Positions 35,465-45,925 are shown, counted from the first letter of the stretch. The stretch is DNA of 64,000 nt from Priestia taiwanensis (GCF_014638355.1 NZ_BMFK01000001.1:1193160-1257159), one strand, 5' to 3'. The notes: a model not told the origin generated them from the sequence alone. A program made the numbers and translations.

Positions 35465-38400
35465 TCACCCCTCTAACCAAATTCGTCCTTTTCTAAGGTA
35501 CGTTTTAACACCTTCTTTAAGTGAACGGAATTTTATATACATAGAATCGAGCTGCATTGTAGGTATTCCTAGGTCTACAGTGATTTCAAAACCTTCGCCA
35601 CCATTTCCAATCCAATGCCCATGCGTTATCTGTGCCAAAACTACTTTTCCAGACCTGTCTACAATTTCTATTGCTTGTCCGCCACCGCCATCAGAGCCTC
35701 CCACAAGTTGTATTTTCAAGTATCTCCCTGTCCTTCTAAAAGAGTAAAAATTTATGGGTTGAAAGGTTGAGTATGTTGTGGTGTACCACCAACTTTCAAT
35801 TTTAACTTGATCGCGACCGTTCCCAGAAAATGGTGGTTCGCACGCATCGACTGTAAAATCAAATCTTGGTACACCATTTTCTATCCACATAGCCCCGTCA
35901 GGTCTTTCTACAGCGAATGCTCCACCCTTGGCATAAAATCCTCTATGATCTATTCGTGCGAACTTATTAGGATTTCCTTGTGCATATGCAGTAATACCAG
36001 AGCTGTTCATTTCGATTTGCGAAGGTAAGGGTGATGTAAGTCGCATATCCTCTCTTATTTTTTTTGTATTGTTATTAGCCGTATTAATAGCTGCGTCCTT
36101 TGCTGCATTAGCTTTTGTAGTTGCATCCAAAGCTGCTGCGTTTTTTGCTGCTAGTTCCGCCGCGGCTGCTTTGTCAGCCGCTTCTTTCTTTGCTGCTGCT
36201 AAATTATCGTTTGCTTGTTTTATTCGAGCTGCTTCTTCGGCAGTGACTTTACCATCTGCATGTGCTTTAGCTGCTGTTTCTGCTGCTAGTGCTTTTGCAG
36301 TAGCTTCTCTAATAGCCGCGGCCTGTGCTTCGTCAGCTTTCGTTTTTGCATCTAATTTAGCTGCATTGATAGCTGATGTTTGTGCATCGTCGGCATTATT
36401 TTTTAACTTAGCTGCTGTTAGTTCACGTAATGCATCGACTGATAAATAATATTTAAGCCATTTATCTCTCCAAGTTGTCGCTACAACATCAATTACTTTA
36501 TCTGTGTTTGTTATACCTGTATCCCAAGGTTTCGGAGACAAAGGTTCAAGATATGTCTTCAAATTGGTGTACTCTGTCTCTACTGCTTTATATTGGGTTG
36601 CAGTAGAGGGAATACCAGCATTCAATGCTTCTTTTCGACATGAATAAACCTCTCCACGCTTACTCGTATCGATAACAGATACTGTTGGTAGGTTAGCTGT
36701 GTCAGCAGGGATTTGACCAATTATCATCATAATTTTATCTTTGACGTATTGTCGCTCTGTCACATCTATTTTTCCATCTGATGTTATATTTTGAAGCGTT
36801 TTGCGTATTGGATCTAACTCGTTATCCGTATACACTTTAGCCGCATCACTGATTTTCTTTAATAATATAGTCTTTTTATTATAATAATCAGTGAAGTATC
36901 CTCTTAACTTAGTACCCTCTAAGTTAGACGTGTTGGACAAGTTAGAAAGCAATGGTTCAACATATGATTTTAGTACCGTATAACTAGCCTCATATGCTAC
37001 TTTTTCTATCGTTATTTTAAATGTATCTGCTTGTAACAAAGTTGTTGGCAATTCAGCAACTATAATATCCCACTCTTTTTTTAATTGTTTTTTCTCACTC
37101 GCTACTAACTTATTATCATTAGTAAACTCTGCAACCGTATCTTGTACATTTTTAGCTTTTTCATTCACATCGTTGATTTGTTGATCTATATCTTCTGGAG
37201 CAGGTGACCAGTCTGTAGCACGATTTCCTTTTTCGATCTTAGGACGACCTATTCTACTTAATTCAGCAGTACATTGTACATATATCCCGCCCCTTACAGA
37301 CTTTATTTCTTTATTTGTGACTCTTAACGTTCTCGAGAATCGACCTTTACGATTAGTACCATCTTCTACAATTTCCCAATGTCCTAACCATTGCCTAGTT
37401 CCATCTGCAAATGTAAATTCCAGCTCAACACCAATGCGATTATTTGTACTAGAGTCCTTTTTCCCTTTAACTATCTCAACATCTACACTAAACGTCAGTT
37501 CCTTTCCTCGAAGTAATGTTGCCTCTGTTATATCAAGTAGTTTTACGTTATTAGTTCCCGTTATATAAACATCGGAATCTCTTAATAAATTCCGACCACC
37601 AACTTCTATTGCATCAACATTTGCTTTTGCTTTGTCCGTAATAGCTTTTAGAACCTCTGCTTTTTTCTCAATATACGCACTTAATTTATTTTGAATATCT
37701 ATGCCATTTACATTACTATCCGCATTCATATTAGCGAATAACGGAGTTAATACGATATTAAGTGCATTAAAAGCATCTGTATAATTAATTTGTTCAGTCG
37801 TTATTCCGTAGGTTGTTGCTTGCTGCTCGACAATTGTCTTTTCTAGTTTATAACCATTCCAATCGTGAATAAGAGCTTGTTTTTCATTAGGTGTCATGAT
37901 ACTATCGCTCATCATATTGTCAATTTTTTGAGTAGTAGTAGATAAGTCGTTCTTCAACCCTACAACAAGCGTATCTATTAGCTTTAAATCCTCTTCTGCA
38001 TCCTTTTGCGATGGTGTCCATCCAGTTGACATATTGCCCTCTTCTAACTTAACTGATCTAAGCCAATACTTATTATCTGTCGTTAAATGTTGCGGCGAGT
38101 ATACAAAAAATCGAAAATATGAACCTGGTACGATTGTCGGTTTCGTTTTAATAAGAATCGATATCTTAGTCCATTCATTCGATTTGGCTAAAGTAGTGCT
38201 AGTTAAATGTTTGTATTGTAACATCGCTCCTACGGTATTATCTGTAGTATTGTGCATCCACCAGTGAATAGGGTTAGCGAATTGAATTGGTGTATCCTTA
38301 CTAAACATTATTTCAGTTGTCAAAACATACTCTGTGTCTGCCCTTATCGCATAATTCTGATTCTGCACAATTGAACCTACAGCCTCAACAACTCTTGCAC

Positions 38401-40267
38401 CATCTTTTTCTACTAAAGCAATGTGACTACCACCATTTTTTATCCATGTACCTAATTGTGCGAAGTTACCAGAGTTATCTATTATGTTTCTTGCATCGAT
38501 TTTTATATTATTAACCTTTATGTCTAATTCATCTATATTTGATTGGGCTTGATCTGCAAGCTCTTTGGCCCTAGACACAATTTTATTATCCAACTTCGCT
38601 GCTGCATCATAATAATTCATGTATCGAACTTTATAAATACTAGGGTCTATAATGCTATCTTTTATCATGTTTGTTGCATCTAAGATTGGCTTGTTATTGT
38701 TCGTATCTTTATCTACTGTTAAAAACTTACGTAGTTCATCATATCGAAGGTTAATGTTATCCCTCTCAATTATTTTTATAGTTTGTTCCCAATAGCCCAA
38801 CGATAACTGTATTAGTTGTTCAAATTCTTTTTGAATACGAACCCATTCAGCCGTAAGGAACTTCTTCTCTACAGTTGTAATAACGCCATCTTTCGAGAAA
38901 TTATTAACGACTTCGTCTACACGTTGTGCAATCTCGCTAGGATCATAACCATCTTCAAATACACTAGTAGGACCAACTCTAATATTAGATGCATCAAACT
39001 GTCCGACTACCCCGGCACTTGCTACAATACCTTCTGGGGTTATTGCTTCACTAAACGTATGTCCTCCATCCCTTGAGATACCGATACCATTACTATTAAA
39101 TGCCACTAACTTATTAGTATCTTTTGGATTTACCGCGACAATACCATTCTCAAATTCCAGCTCCGTTTCTGCTGATTTAATAGATCGTGTTGCAGCTTTT
39201 ACTGCTTCATCCAAAGCATTATAGGGCAACTGTTGTTTCCCTTTAACAATACTCTCGATAGTCTTGGATGTATGCTCAAATCGAGTAATCGTATCAGTTA
39301 ATGTTGTTTGCTTATTTGAAATAACAACAGCAGTTTTGATTGGAACTAATTTAGAATCAAAGTCTTCCTCAATTTCGACAATCCTCGCTTCAAGATCCAT
39401 CTTCATTGGTTCATAATCAATAAATCCATAATCACCTTCTGATGGCATATTGAAACTATATCCCGCTGCTCTTAAGTCCGCAAAGTCTACTTTTATAGAC
39501 ATTTCTATTTCATCGACTAAATCATTTTTTAAGCGTTCTAACATCTCTTCTTTTGTAGAATAGTCTTCACCATAAACAGGAGGAGCATGCCGCTCTCCAT
39601 ATATTACGAAGTTCGGACTCTTATACTCTACTTCAATCGGATAAGTTCCATCTTCCTTTTGCTTACCACCGTAACCACGGATAATTGTAGATAGTTTATT
39701 TGTATTCATATCTACTTCTAATGCTTTCACGTTGTGGTTGTACTTGAATAAGAAGTCTGTTTTATTGCCAATTTCATGTTTGATATAGACAGTTTTTCCA
39801 ATCACATAAAACTCTGCGTTATAAGCCTCTAGCGCTTTTTTAAACAAAGATAAACAATTATCTTTCCCTAACTTAACACTTGCTGTAAAGAAGGAATCAA
39901 TTATTTTAAAATGATATCCTGTGCCTTCAAAGATGAAAGTAAGAACGTCGTTGAATGTTCTAGAACCCTCTATTTCTTTGTAGTTAAAACAATCTCTCAT
40001 ATCTACAAAAAAACGATGAATAGCTTTGATCTCCATATAAAAACCAGTGCCCATTCCCTTCTTCTTCGCCTGCTTAATTACATATTCCTCACCATCAAAT
40101 TCAACAATAGACTCCATTTTCAATAACTCAAAAGAATGCTTATTCAAATCCGTTTTATGTGCCGTAAAGCCAATAGATTTATCTCCATTGGCTTTACGGC
40201 TTCTCTTAAGTTGTTTAAATCCAGTAAATGCTTCTTGAGTGCCTCTTACATCTGTTAGTACAAGCAT
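35465..40267 (-). CDS. Tail-associated protein: Tal-like N-terminus fused to receptor-binding region
   Basis: 1600 residues. The N-terminal 370 residues match siphovirus Tal/prophage endopeptidase-tail proteins, forming the baseplate hub under Dit. The middle shows three or four related modules with alternating helical segments and beta domains (GRNLL...WTPSQKDAEEDL and RATDWSPAPEDIDQQI). Next comes an Ala-rich coiled coil of about 110 residues. A C-terminal beta domain (about the last 170 residues) probably binds the cell surface. The ATG at 40267 follows AGAGGTGATC; 40303 lacks a site. Confidence 0.85.
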   Translation of the reverse strand: MLVLTDVRGTQEAFTGFKQLKRSRKANGDKSIGFTAHKTDLNKHSFELLKMESIVEFDGEEYVIKQAKKKGMGTGFYMEIKAIHRFFVDMRDCFNYKEIEGSRTFNDVLTFIFEGTGYHFKIIDSFFTASVKLGKDNCLSLFKKALEAYNAEFYVIGKTVYIKHEIGNKTDFLFKYNHNVKALEVDMNTNKLSTIIRGYGGKQKEDGTYPIEVEYKSPNFVIYGERHAPPVYGEDYSTKEEMLERLKNDLVDEIEMSIKVDFADLRAAGYSFNMPSEGDYGFIDYEPMKMDLEARIVEIEEDFDSKLVPIKTAVVISNKQTTLTDTITRFEHTSKTIESIVKGKQQLPYNALDEAVKAATRSIKSAETELEFENGIVAVNPKDTNKLVAFNSNGIGISRDGGHTFSEAITPEGIVASAGVVGQFDASNIRVGPTSVFEDGYDPSEIAQRVDEVVNNFSKDGVITTVEKKFLTAEWVRIQKEFEQLIQLSLGYWEQTIKIIERDNINLRYDELRKFLTVDKDTNNNKPILDATNMIKDSIIDPSIYKVRYMNYYDAAAKLDNKIVSRAKELADQAQSNIDELDIKVNNIKIDARNIIDNSGNFAQLGTWIKNGGSHIALVEKDGARVVEAVGSIVQNQNYAIRADTEYVLTTEIMFSKDTPIQFANPIHWWMHNTTDNTVGAMLQYKHLTSTTLAKSNEWTKISILIKTKPTIVPGSYFRFFVYSPQHLTTDNKYWLRSVKLEEGNMSTGWTPSQKDAEEDLKLIDTLVVGLKNDLSTTTQKIDNMMSDSIMTPNEKQALIHDWNGYKLEKTIVEQQATTYGITTEQINYTDAFNALNIVLTPLFANMNADSNVNGIDIQNKLSAYIEKKAEVLKAITDKAKANVDAIEVGGRNLLRDSDVYITGTNNVKLLDITEATLLRGKELTFSVDVEIVKGKKDSSTNNRIGVELEFTFADGTRQWLGHWEIVEDGTNRKGRFSRTLRVTNKEIKSVRGGIYVQCTAELSRIGRPKIEKGNRATDWSPAPEDIDQQINDVNEKAKNVQDTVAEFTNDNKLVASEKKQLKKEWDIIVAELPTTLLQADTFKITIEKVAYEASYTVLKSYVEPLLSNLSNTSNLEGTKLRGYFTDYYNKKTILLKKISDAAKVYTDNELDPIRKTLQNITSDGKIDVTERQYVKDKIMMIIGQIPADTANLPTVSVIDTSKRGEVYSCRKEALNAGIPSTATQYKAVETEYTNLKTYLEPLSPKPWDTGITNTDKVIDVVATTWRDKWLKYYLSVDALRELTAAKLKNNADDAQTSAINAAKLDAKTKADEAQAAAIREATAKALAAETAAKAHADGKVTAEEAARIKQANDNLAAAKKEAADKAAAAELAAKNAAALDATTKANAAKDAAINTANNNTKKIREDMRLTSPLPSQIEMNSSGITAYAQGNPNKFARIDHRGFYAKGGAFAVERPDGAMWIENGVPRFDFTVDACEPPFSGNGRDQVKIESWWYTTTYSTFQPINFYSFRRTGRYLKIQLVGGSDGGGGQAIEIVDRSGKVVLAQITHGHWIGNGGEGFEITVDLGIPTMQLDSMYIKFRSLKEGVKTYLRKGRIWLEG

Positions 40268-40277
40268 CTGATCACCT

Positions 40278-41042
40278 CTATAAATAGTAAGAACGATATT
40301 CAAAAGTAACCGTATAAGCGCCTGTCGCTCCCACTACTTCAATATCGTTCTCACCTTTTGCTAATGATATAAATTGTTTGTTGGTGTTTCTAAACACACT
40401 CAAATTATTCTTTTTAACACTTAATCCATCAATTCGGACTGTATCTGTTGTCTTCAGCACACCATTCAACATGAATTTCTCACCTGTAGTCTTATTCATA
40501 ATTGTTAAGTTATCACCCGCGCCAACATATGTGATAACTAGCGCTCTATTACTTGGATTGATTGGAATATGACCATCATTCGTTATCTTGAACTTGTTGG
40601 TTTGATTTATAACCTTCTTTTGTTCATTAGATTCTACATAACCAGAGTACATGACGAAATCTATTTCAAATTCTCCCGTATCCCAATCTAAATAATCTAC
40701 ATCAAAATCAGAACTAACAGATACGAACATTCTTTTATCTGGTTGCAAGTCTCTTATGATATAAAATGGTTCTAAAGGATTAAAAATCGTAAATATTTCG
40801 TCCCTTAATAAGTCAAAGTCCAAATAATTATCCGCCTCTACAAAGATCTTTGCTGAGAGTTTTCTTTCTTTTATATTTGAACCAAAGTAAATAACCCCAT
40901 CTTGTGATTCAAGTCGATCTGTCCTATGTTCTGGAGTAGGAGAAGAAATATGGAAAGAACTAACGAATAATTTTTTACTCGCAAGGTCTAGCATAGAACC
41001 ATCTTTATATTGAATTTTAAAATTAAATATACTCTTTTCCAC
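40278..41042 (-). CDS. Distal tail protein (Dit)
   Basis: A 254-residue protein of the siphovirus distal-tail family, forming the hexameric ring that joins the tail tube to the baseplate. The N-terminal half has the usual fold pattern (DRLESQDGVIYFGSNIKERKLSAKIFVEAD, LEPFYIIRD). The C-terminal half looks like a small carbohydrate-binding-type beta domain. The start is GTG, overlapping the tape-measure stop by 1 nt. Order tape measure - Dit - Tal is the standard phage order. Confidence 0.88.
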   Translation of the reverse strand: MEKSIFNFKIQYKDGSMLDLASKKLFVSSFHISSPTPEHRTDRLESQDGVIYFGSNIKERKLSAKIFVEADNYLDFDLLRDEIFTIFNPLEPFYIIRDLQPDKRMFVSVSSDFDVDYLDWDTGEFEIDFVMYSGYVESNEQKKVINQTNKFKITNDGHIPINPSNRALVITYVGAGDNLTIMNKTTGEKFMLNGVLKTTDTVRIDGLSVKKNNLSVFRNTNKQFISLAKGENDIEVVGATGAYTVTFEYRSYYL

Positions 41043-44000
41043 TATTTCATCCCTCCAAAGATCATATTCACATCTGTATCCTCACCTAAAAATTTATTGA
41101 TGTAGGGAAATTGATTTTGTGCTAATTCTTGTCCATCTAGACTATTGTTCACTATCACGTTAATGACAGGATTAATAGCATAGGAAGCGGGAATTTCTTT
41201 TTGATAAAGTGATCGTTCTCCTGCTTCCTTATAATTAGGAACGATGAAACTCGCTAAATATTGCATTGATCGTGCTATCGTACTTTCTACACCAGTAACC
41301 ATTGAATGTAAATGTCCTGTAATACCAAGCGACTTTTCCTTTGTAGATAACGGCGTTACCGACACTTTGTTCCCTTTCTTACGGAACAACTCTGGTCCTG
41401 CTTCCCCAGCAATAAATGAACCATCCCCTAGAACATTTCCTCCTTTAGCAAGGAGTGGAATATTAGGAATTAACGGAGCATCTACACCTGGAATTCGGTT
41501 TAATAATTCAGCTCCTCCATTGAACTTATTAATAAACGTATTAATCATTCTGATAATTCCATTTATAGCCAGTTTAATTCCACTTGTAATACCATTCCAT
41601 ACGCCTAACACACCACTTTGCACACTTTCAAATGCATTAACAACGGCAGATCGTATGTTATTAACGGGTGTCATAATCGCAGTGATAAGCCCATTCCATA
41701 CATTAGAAGCTACTGTATTTATTCCTGTCCAAATACCTGTAATCGTTGACCTTATCCAATTCCAAATATTTATAGATACATCTCTAATGCCACCCCATAT
41801 ACCACTAATAAAATTGGAGATTCCTTGGAAAATAGGCATTGCAAAGGCTAAAATTGAATTCCATATCGTTGTTAGCATCGTTAAGATAAAGTTCCACGTT
41901 GCTAGTGCAACTGTCTGTATTCCTAGCCATATATTACTTATAAAAGTAGCGATTGCTTGGAAAACAAACGTAACAGTAAATAAAATCGTATTCCATATTA
42001 ACGTTAAAAACTCTACTATTAAGTTCCATGCTATCATTGCAGCAGTATAGATCATTGTCCACACACCACTTATAAAGTCAACAATCGCTTGGAATAGATG
42101 CATTGCAAAGTATAAAATAGCTGTCCAAATAGCAATTAAATATTGAGTAACAAAGCCCCATATAGCCGTTGTTACTTGCCATATGATATTCCATACACCT
42201 ATAATGACATTCGAAATAGTTTGGATAATCGGAGTAATAAACATTAAGATATTATTCCATAACGTAATAAAGAAAGTTTGAATACCTGTCCAAATCAGCA
42301 TGGTCATTTCACTAATGCCTGTCCATACAATACTTGCCGCTTCAGCTATTCCTGTCCAAACACCGACTAAAAATTCTGTCACGCCACTCCAAAGAGTAAC
42401 GAAAAAGCTTTGAATACCTGTCCAGATTAATATAGCTAGATTGCTAATACCTTCCCACAGACCAGTTAAAAATTCTCCTACTGAATTCCATATATTAATG
42501 GTCCATTCTTTAATAGAATCCCAATGATGAACAATAGCTACAACAAGTGCAACAACTGCAGCAATAACTAATATAACAATACCTGTCATCCCTAACATCA
42601 CTGCTGATGTTACCTTAAACGCTGTCGCTATTGCTCCTATTAGTGGCATCATCCAAGAAATCACTATAAGTAACGGGCCTATTACAGCTAATAATCCACC
42701 AACGATGACAATGATTTTTTGTGCAGCTGGAGACAAATTGTTGAATCCTTCTGATAAAGATTGCACTGCACTCGCAATAGACGGCAAGATAGTTTCTGCT
42801 ATGGATAATAACGTTAAACCTAATGGTTCTAAAGCAGCACCTAAGTCTCTTATAGCCCCTTGAAATCGTTGACCAAACGCTTCTTCTTGCGTCGTCTTCA
42901 TGTCTTCCATTCGGCCATCCACATTTCCAAGGCCGTCTTGGATATCATCTAGCCCTAATACAACTCCCGCACCCATTTCTTGAAACTTTTTCCCGAAAAG
43001 GGCCGCACCAATTTTGTTCACTTTCATGGAGTCATCCATTTCACCTAAATCCCCAAGAACAGCTTTAAAAACATCAGAAGTAGTTGCTTTTCCATTTTTA
43101 AAACTATCCCATACACCTTGCGTTTCTTTCGATAATTGCCCAAATGCATCCGAAACTTCTTTCTTATCATTTTGGATTAGACCACCGAATTCTTGAACTA
43201 GTTGATTAATATTATCGATGCTATGCGAACCATCTTTAGCTCCATTTGCTAATATCATAAACATTTCATCAGCAGTGAAACCCGCTTCTTTAAATAACGG
43301 AGTATATTTACTCAGCGTATCAAACATATCACCAGAATAAGCTAAGCCATTTTGTGCTCCAGCAGCTAACAAATCAAATGCCTCTTTCGTTGTTAAGCCA
43401 AAATGATTCATTAATTGTCCGGCTGCTCGAGTAGATTGGTTTAAATTAACACCGTACACTTGCGATAACGTCAATACATTTTCTGTTGCCATTTGAAGGT
43501 CACTATGTGGAATGTCCCGCATATTTTGAAATACATTAATAAGGGCATTATCTACCTCTTGTAACGATCCTCCAAATCCTTTTTCCCATACACCTTGTGC
43601 TATATCACCTAAGCTCTCTGCTTCCTGCTTCGTAAGCCCTAAAGCGCTTTGTATTTTCCGCTGAGAATTATCTAAGTCAATTGCCGCTTTCACAGAACTA
43701 GCCCCTAGGCCGACCACTGCTGTTGTGACTGTTGCACTTAATCCTTCTCCTGTACTATTTAACCTATCACTAGATTGCTGAATTTGTTCTGCTGATTTAC
43801 TAGCTACGACTCCTTGTTGTTTCAATGAATTACTTGTTTGTTGTACGTCGTTCGAAAGTTTTTGTTCAGCTGTTTGAGCTGTTATCAATTGCCGGGTCAG
43901 TTTCTCTACTGCTCCTGAATTCTCCCCGTATAGGTTCTTGGCATTCGAGAGCTGTTGTCCCGTCTCTGCAACACGTCTAGCAGCAATTCCTTGTGACTGT

Positions 44001-44179
44001 TGAAAAAAGTTCAGCTTAGCTTGTAGTTTTTCCGTTTCTGTTCCACTTAACTTCAATTGTTCTTGTAACAAGTTGAACTCTAATTTCAACTTACTACTTT
44101 CCTTCTGCATTTCATTTAAAGATTTATTGAATTCTTTGTTAAAAGCTTTGAAGGTTACTTTTATCTCTTGATCTTTCAC
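41042..44179 (-). CDS. Tail tape measure protein
   Basis: A 1045-residue protein that sets tail length. The N-terminal 170 residues form a coiled coil. A TP901-type core follows (KAAIDLDNSQRKIQSALGLTKQEAESLGDIAQG, LAAGAQNGLAYSGDMFD). Then comes a membrane-like segment and a long Trp-rich region of irregular repeats (IWNxI, GIWxGI; about 560-860). By the usual 0.15 nm per residue, the tail would be about 150 nm. The start is probably GTG at 44179; the TTG at 44209 lies inside the frameshifted chaperone reading frame. Confidence 0.92.
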   Translation of the reverse strand: MKDQEIKVTFKAFNKEFNKSLNEMQKESSKLKLEFNLLQEQLKLSGTETEKLQAKLNFFQQSQGIAARRVAETGQQLSNAKNLYGENSGAVEKLTRQLITAQTAEQKLSNDVQQTSNSLKQQGVVASKSAEQIQQSSDRLNSTGEGLSATVTTAVVGLGASSVKAAIDLDNSQRKIQSALGLTKQEAESLGDIAQGVWEKGFGGSLQEVDNALINVFQNMRDIPHSDLQMATENVLTLSQVYGVNLNQSTRAAGQLMNHFGLTTKEAFDLLAAGAQNGLAYSGDMFDTLSKYTPLFKEAGFTADEMFMILANGAKDGSHSIDNINQLVQEFGGLIQNDKKEVSDAFGQLSKETQGVWDSFKNGKATTSDVFKAVLGDLGEMDDSMKVNKIGAALFGKKFQEMGAGVVLGLDDIQDGLGNVDGRMEDMKTTQEEAFGQRFQGAIRDLGAALEPLGLTLLSIAETILPSIASAVQSLSEGFNNLSPAAQKIIVIVGGLLAVIGPLLIVISWMMPLIGAIATAFKVTSAVMLGMTGIVILVIAAVVALVVAIVHHWDSIKEWTINIWNSVGEFLTGLWEGISNLAILIWTGIQSFFVTLWSGVTEFLVGVWTGIAEAASIVWTGISEMTMLIWTGIQTFFITLWNNILMFITPIIQTISNVIIGVWNIIWQVTTAIWGFVTQYLIAIWTAILYFAMHLFQAIVDFISGVWTMIYTAAMIAWNLIVEFLTLIWNTILFTVTFVFQAIATFISNIWLGIQTVALATWNFILTMLTTIWNSILAFAMPIFQGISNFISGIWGGIRDVSINIWNWIRSTITGIWTGINTVASNVWNGLITAIMTPVNNIRSAVVNAFESVQSGVLGVWNGITSGIKLAINGIIRMINTFINKFNGGAELLNRIPGVDAPLIPNIPLLAKGGNVLGDGSFIAGEAGPELFRKKGNKVSVTPLSTKEKSLGITGHLHSMVTGVESTIARSMQYLASFIVPNYKEAGERSLYQKEIPASYAINPVINVIVNNSLDGQELAQNQFPYINKFLGEDTDVNMIFGGMK

Positions 44180-44187
44180 TATCTCAC

Positions 44188-44813
44188 CTACCTTGGATTT
44201 GCTTTCCAACTATCGAAAGCTACTTTTCCTTCTGCAATTCTTTCCACCGATCCGGCAGGCATATGCCAAAAAGTTTCAGCATCGATTCCATAAACTAAAA
44301 CGTAGAGAACATACTTGTCCTCTACGTTTTCAACAGTTATCTTCGGTGGTGTTACTTCTTTTTTGAGCGTGATTTTGTACTTTTCTTTAAATTGGATGCA
44401 AAGTTATTTTTGTTAGCTGACGTTAAATGAGTAATTAATTCGGCATATAATTGTACCGTCTCCTCTAACGAATAATGATAACGTTTTAAGAATGTATCAA
44501 AGTCATCGCCAAAATCCTTATTTGCTCCTAAACATCCTAAATAGACGACCTTTTGCATCTCTAACTCATCCATTTCGCTAAGTGCATTAACATCCACGTC
44601 TTGGTTCGCTTCTGAACCGGAACCCATAAGCCCCTTCAATTTAAACACACCTTGTAGTAAAGACGTTTCAATTAACCCTAAATCTTTCCCCATCTTCGTT
44701 GCATAATTCGTAATATAGCAAGGGACCGTTGTTTCATTGCGTGTCACAACCTTAAATTCCCCATCAATTTCTACAATCTCTACATCTTTCAATTCCACTG
44801 TTTGAATTTTCAT
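44188..44813 (-). CDS. Tail assembly chaperone, -1 frameshift product (GT-like)
   Basis: A second frame, open without a start codon of its own, continues past the end of the short chaperone to a TAG at 44188. It encodes LKKEVTPPKITVENVEDKYVL and WHMPAGSVERIAEGKVAF, clearly protein-like. Two classic -1 heptamers lie in the zero frame: T_TTA_AAG (44391-44385) and A_AAA_AAG (44364-44358), the latter just before the stop. Slippage at the second gives about 208 residues. The lambda G/GT arrangement is conserved in many siphoviruses at this position. Confidence 0.78.
44352..44813 (-). CDS. Tail assembly chaperone, short form (G-like)
   Basis: A 153-residue protein between the major tail protein and tape measure, where lambda gpG-type chaperones lie. 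It is acidic and helical (MSEMDELEMQKVVYLGCLG) and ends in a Lys/Ser-rich tail (KKSTKSRSKKK) that spans the slippery heptamers. It should coat the tape measure during tail assembly. A ribosome site (GAGGAG) precedes the ATG. Confidence 0.85.
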   Translation of the reverse strand: MKIQTVELKDVEIVEIDGEFKVVTRNETTVPCYITNYATKMGKDLGLIETSLLQGVFKLKGLMGSGSEANQDVDVNALSEMDELEMQKVVYLGCLGANKDFGDDFDTFLKRYHYSLEETVQLYAELITHLTSANKNNFASNLKKSTKSRSKKK

Positions 44814-44834
44814 AGTATCACTCCTCCTGCATTA

Positions 44835-45422
44835 TTAAGGTGCTACAACTGATCCTTTTACTAACTCTGGTGTAAATTGTGTATGCCATTTCGCCACTAC
44901 TTCTGGATCAGCCACTTCTGCAGTAATAGCTTCATAATAAAATTCTCCACTATTATCACTCATTGCTGTAAATTCCAATTCAATTTCAGCTACTTCGTCT
45001 CCACCGTTCTCAATTGTTAACTTCAATCCACTTGTAGAAGTACAGTTTGAGAAAGCAATCATTTTCTTTAAATCTTCAAACTCATCAACAATGTCCGCTG
45101 TAAAAATAAACGGTGTTCCCTTTGACTTCGAACCGTATGCATATACACCTGGCTTAAGACCATCCGCCTTCAACCCGAAGATATTACGAACAACTGCAAC
45201 CGGAACATGTCCTGTAATTGTCATAATCATTTTCTGTGGTCTTGAAATCTTCTTCACTTCAATTCCAGCACATTTTTTGATAATTTCTTTCAGTTCTGTT
45301 TCACCTTCTAGTTTCCCAACACACCCAAAAGAAGTTCCTGGTTGTGGCTTTCCTCCCTCTAAAAATTGAATACTCGCATTCTCGATTGTTACAGCATCAA
45401 ATTGTTCAATAACTTTTGTCAT
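44835..45422 (-). CDS. Major tail tube protein
   Basis: A 195-residue protein of the phi13/TP901-1-type major tail family. Clear beta-rich pattern: GTSFGCVGKLEGETELKEIIKKCAGIEVKK, MIMTITGHVPVAVVRNIFG and ELEFTAMSDNSGEFYYE. It polymerises into the tail tube. It lies second in the tail module, after the terminator-like gene and before the chaperone. Confidence 0.9.
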   Translation of the reverse strand: MTKVIEQFDAVTIENASIQFLEGGKPQPGTSFGCVGKLEGETELKEIIKKCAGIEVKKISRPQKMIMTITGHVPVAVVRNIFGLKADGLKPGVYAYGSKSKGTPFIFTADIVDEFEDLKKMIAFSNCTSTSGLKLTIENGGDEVAEIELEFTAMSDNSGEFYYEAITAEVADPEVVAKWHTQFTPELVKGSVVAP

Positions 45423-45506
45423 TATTTCTTCCTCCTAAGGTTTCATTTCTTTTATTTGTTATTTTTGGTTTGTACATATTAGCGATGTGACAACAACACC
45501 ATCACT

Positions 45507-45887
45507 TTAAAAGCAATGCTTAACGGACCTCGTCATTGTTACTAGCAATTCATCTACATATCCATCTACTCCGTCTTTTGGAATAGACTTCTTAGTTGAA
45601 TGGACGAAGGAATACTTACTACCTTCTAATAGTGAAATAATATCTAGTAACATTTCATCTAAGTCATTCCTACTTTCTGAATAATAGCGAATCAAAATAG
45701 GCTGATATAATAAAGAACTATTTTCTTTCCTCTCAAATCCAGCTGCCTCAACAATGAAATATGGATAATTCCCTTCCTCATGTTTACTCACCCGGTTTTG
45801 ATACACCTTCGCTTTAAAAGTACCCTCAAGTTTTTCGACTAATAATGTATTCATCTTTCGCAAACGTTCTTTAGCCTGCTCATTCAT
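45507..45887 (-). CDS. Tail terminator/completion-type protein
   Basis: A 126-residue protein with the alpha/beta pattern of siphovirus tail terminators (KVYQNRVSKHEEGNYPYFIVEAAG, then LDEMLLDIISLLEG). In intact phages this protein caps the tail and meets the head connector. Here it is the first gene of the tail module, so the structural operon starts exactly at the head-tail border. An AGGAGGTG ribosome site precedes the ATG. Confidence 0.75.
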   Translation of the reverse strand: MNEQAKERLRKMNTLLVEKLEGTFKAKVYQNRVSKHEEGNYPYFIVEAAGFERKENSSLLYQPILIRYYSESRNDLDEMLLDIISLLEGSKYSFVHSTKKSIPKDGVDGYVDELLVTMTRSVKHCF

Positions 45888-45925
45888 ACCTACTCACCTC
45901 CTTTCACTTTTCATAAATACAATGC

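Noticed and set aside
36069-36449. Forward Ala/Ser-rich frame of 126 codons
   Set aside because: Antisense shadow of the Ala-rich coiled coil of the tail protein.
41244-42050. Forward frame of 268 codons
   Set aside because: It lies opposite the repeated Trp-rich part of the tape measure gene and its composition is explained by the opposite strand.
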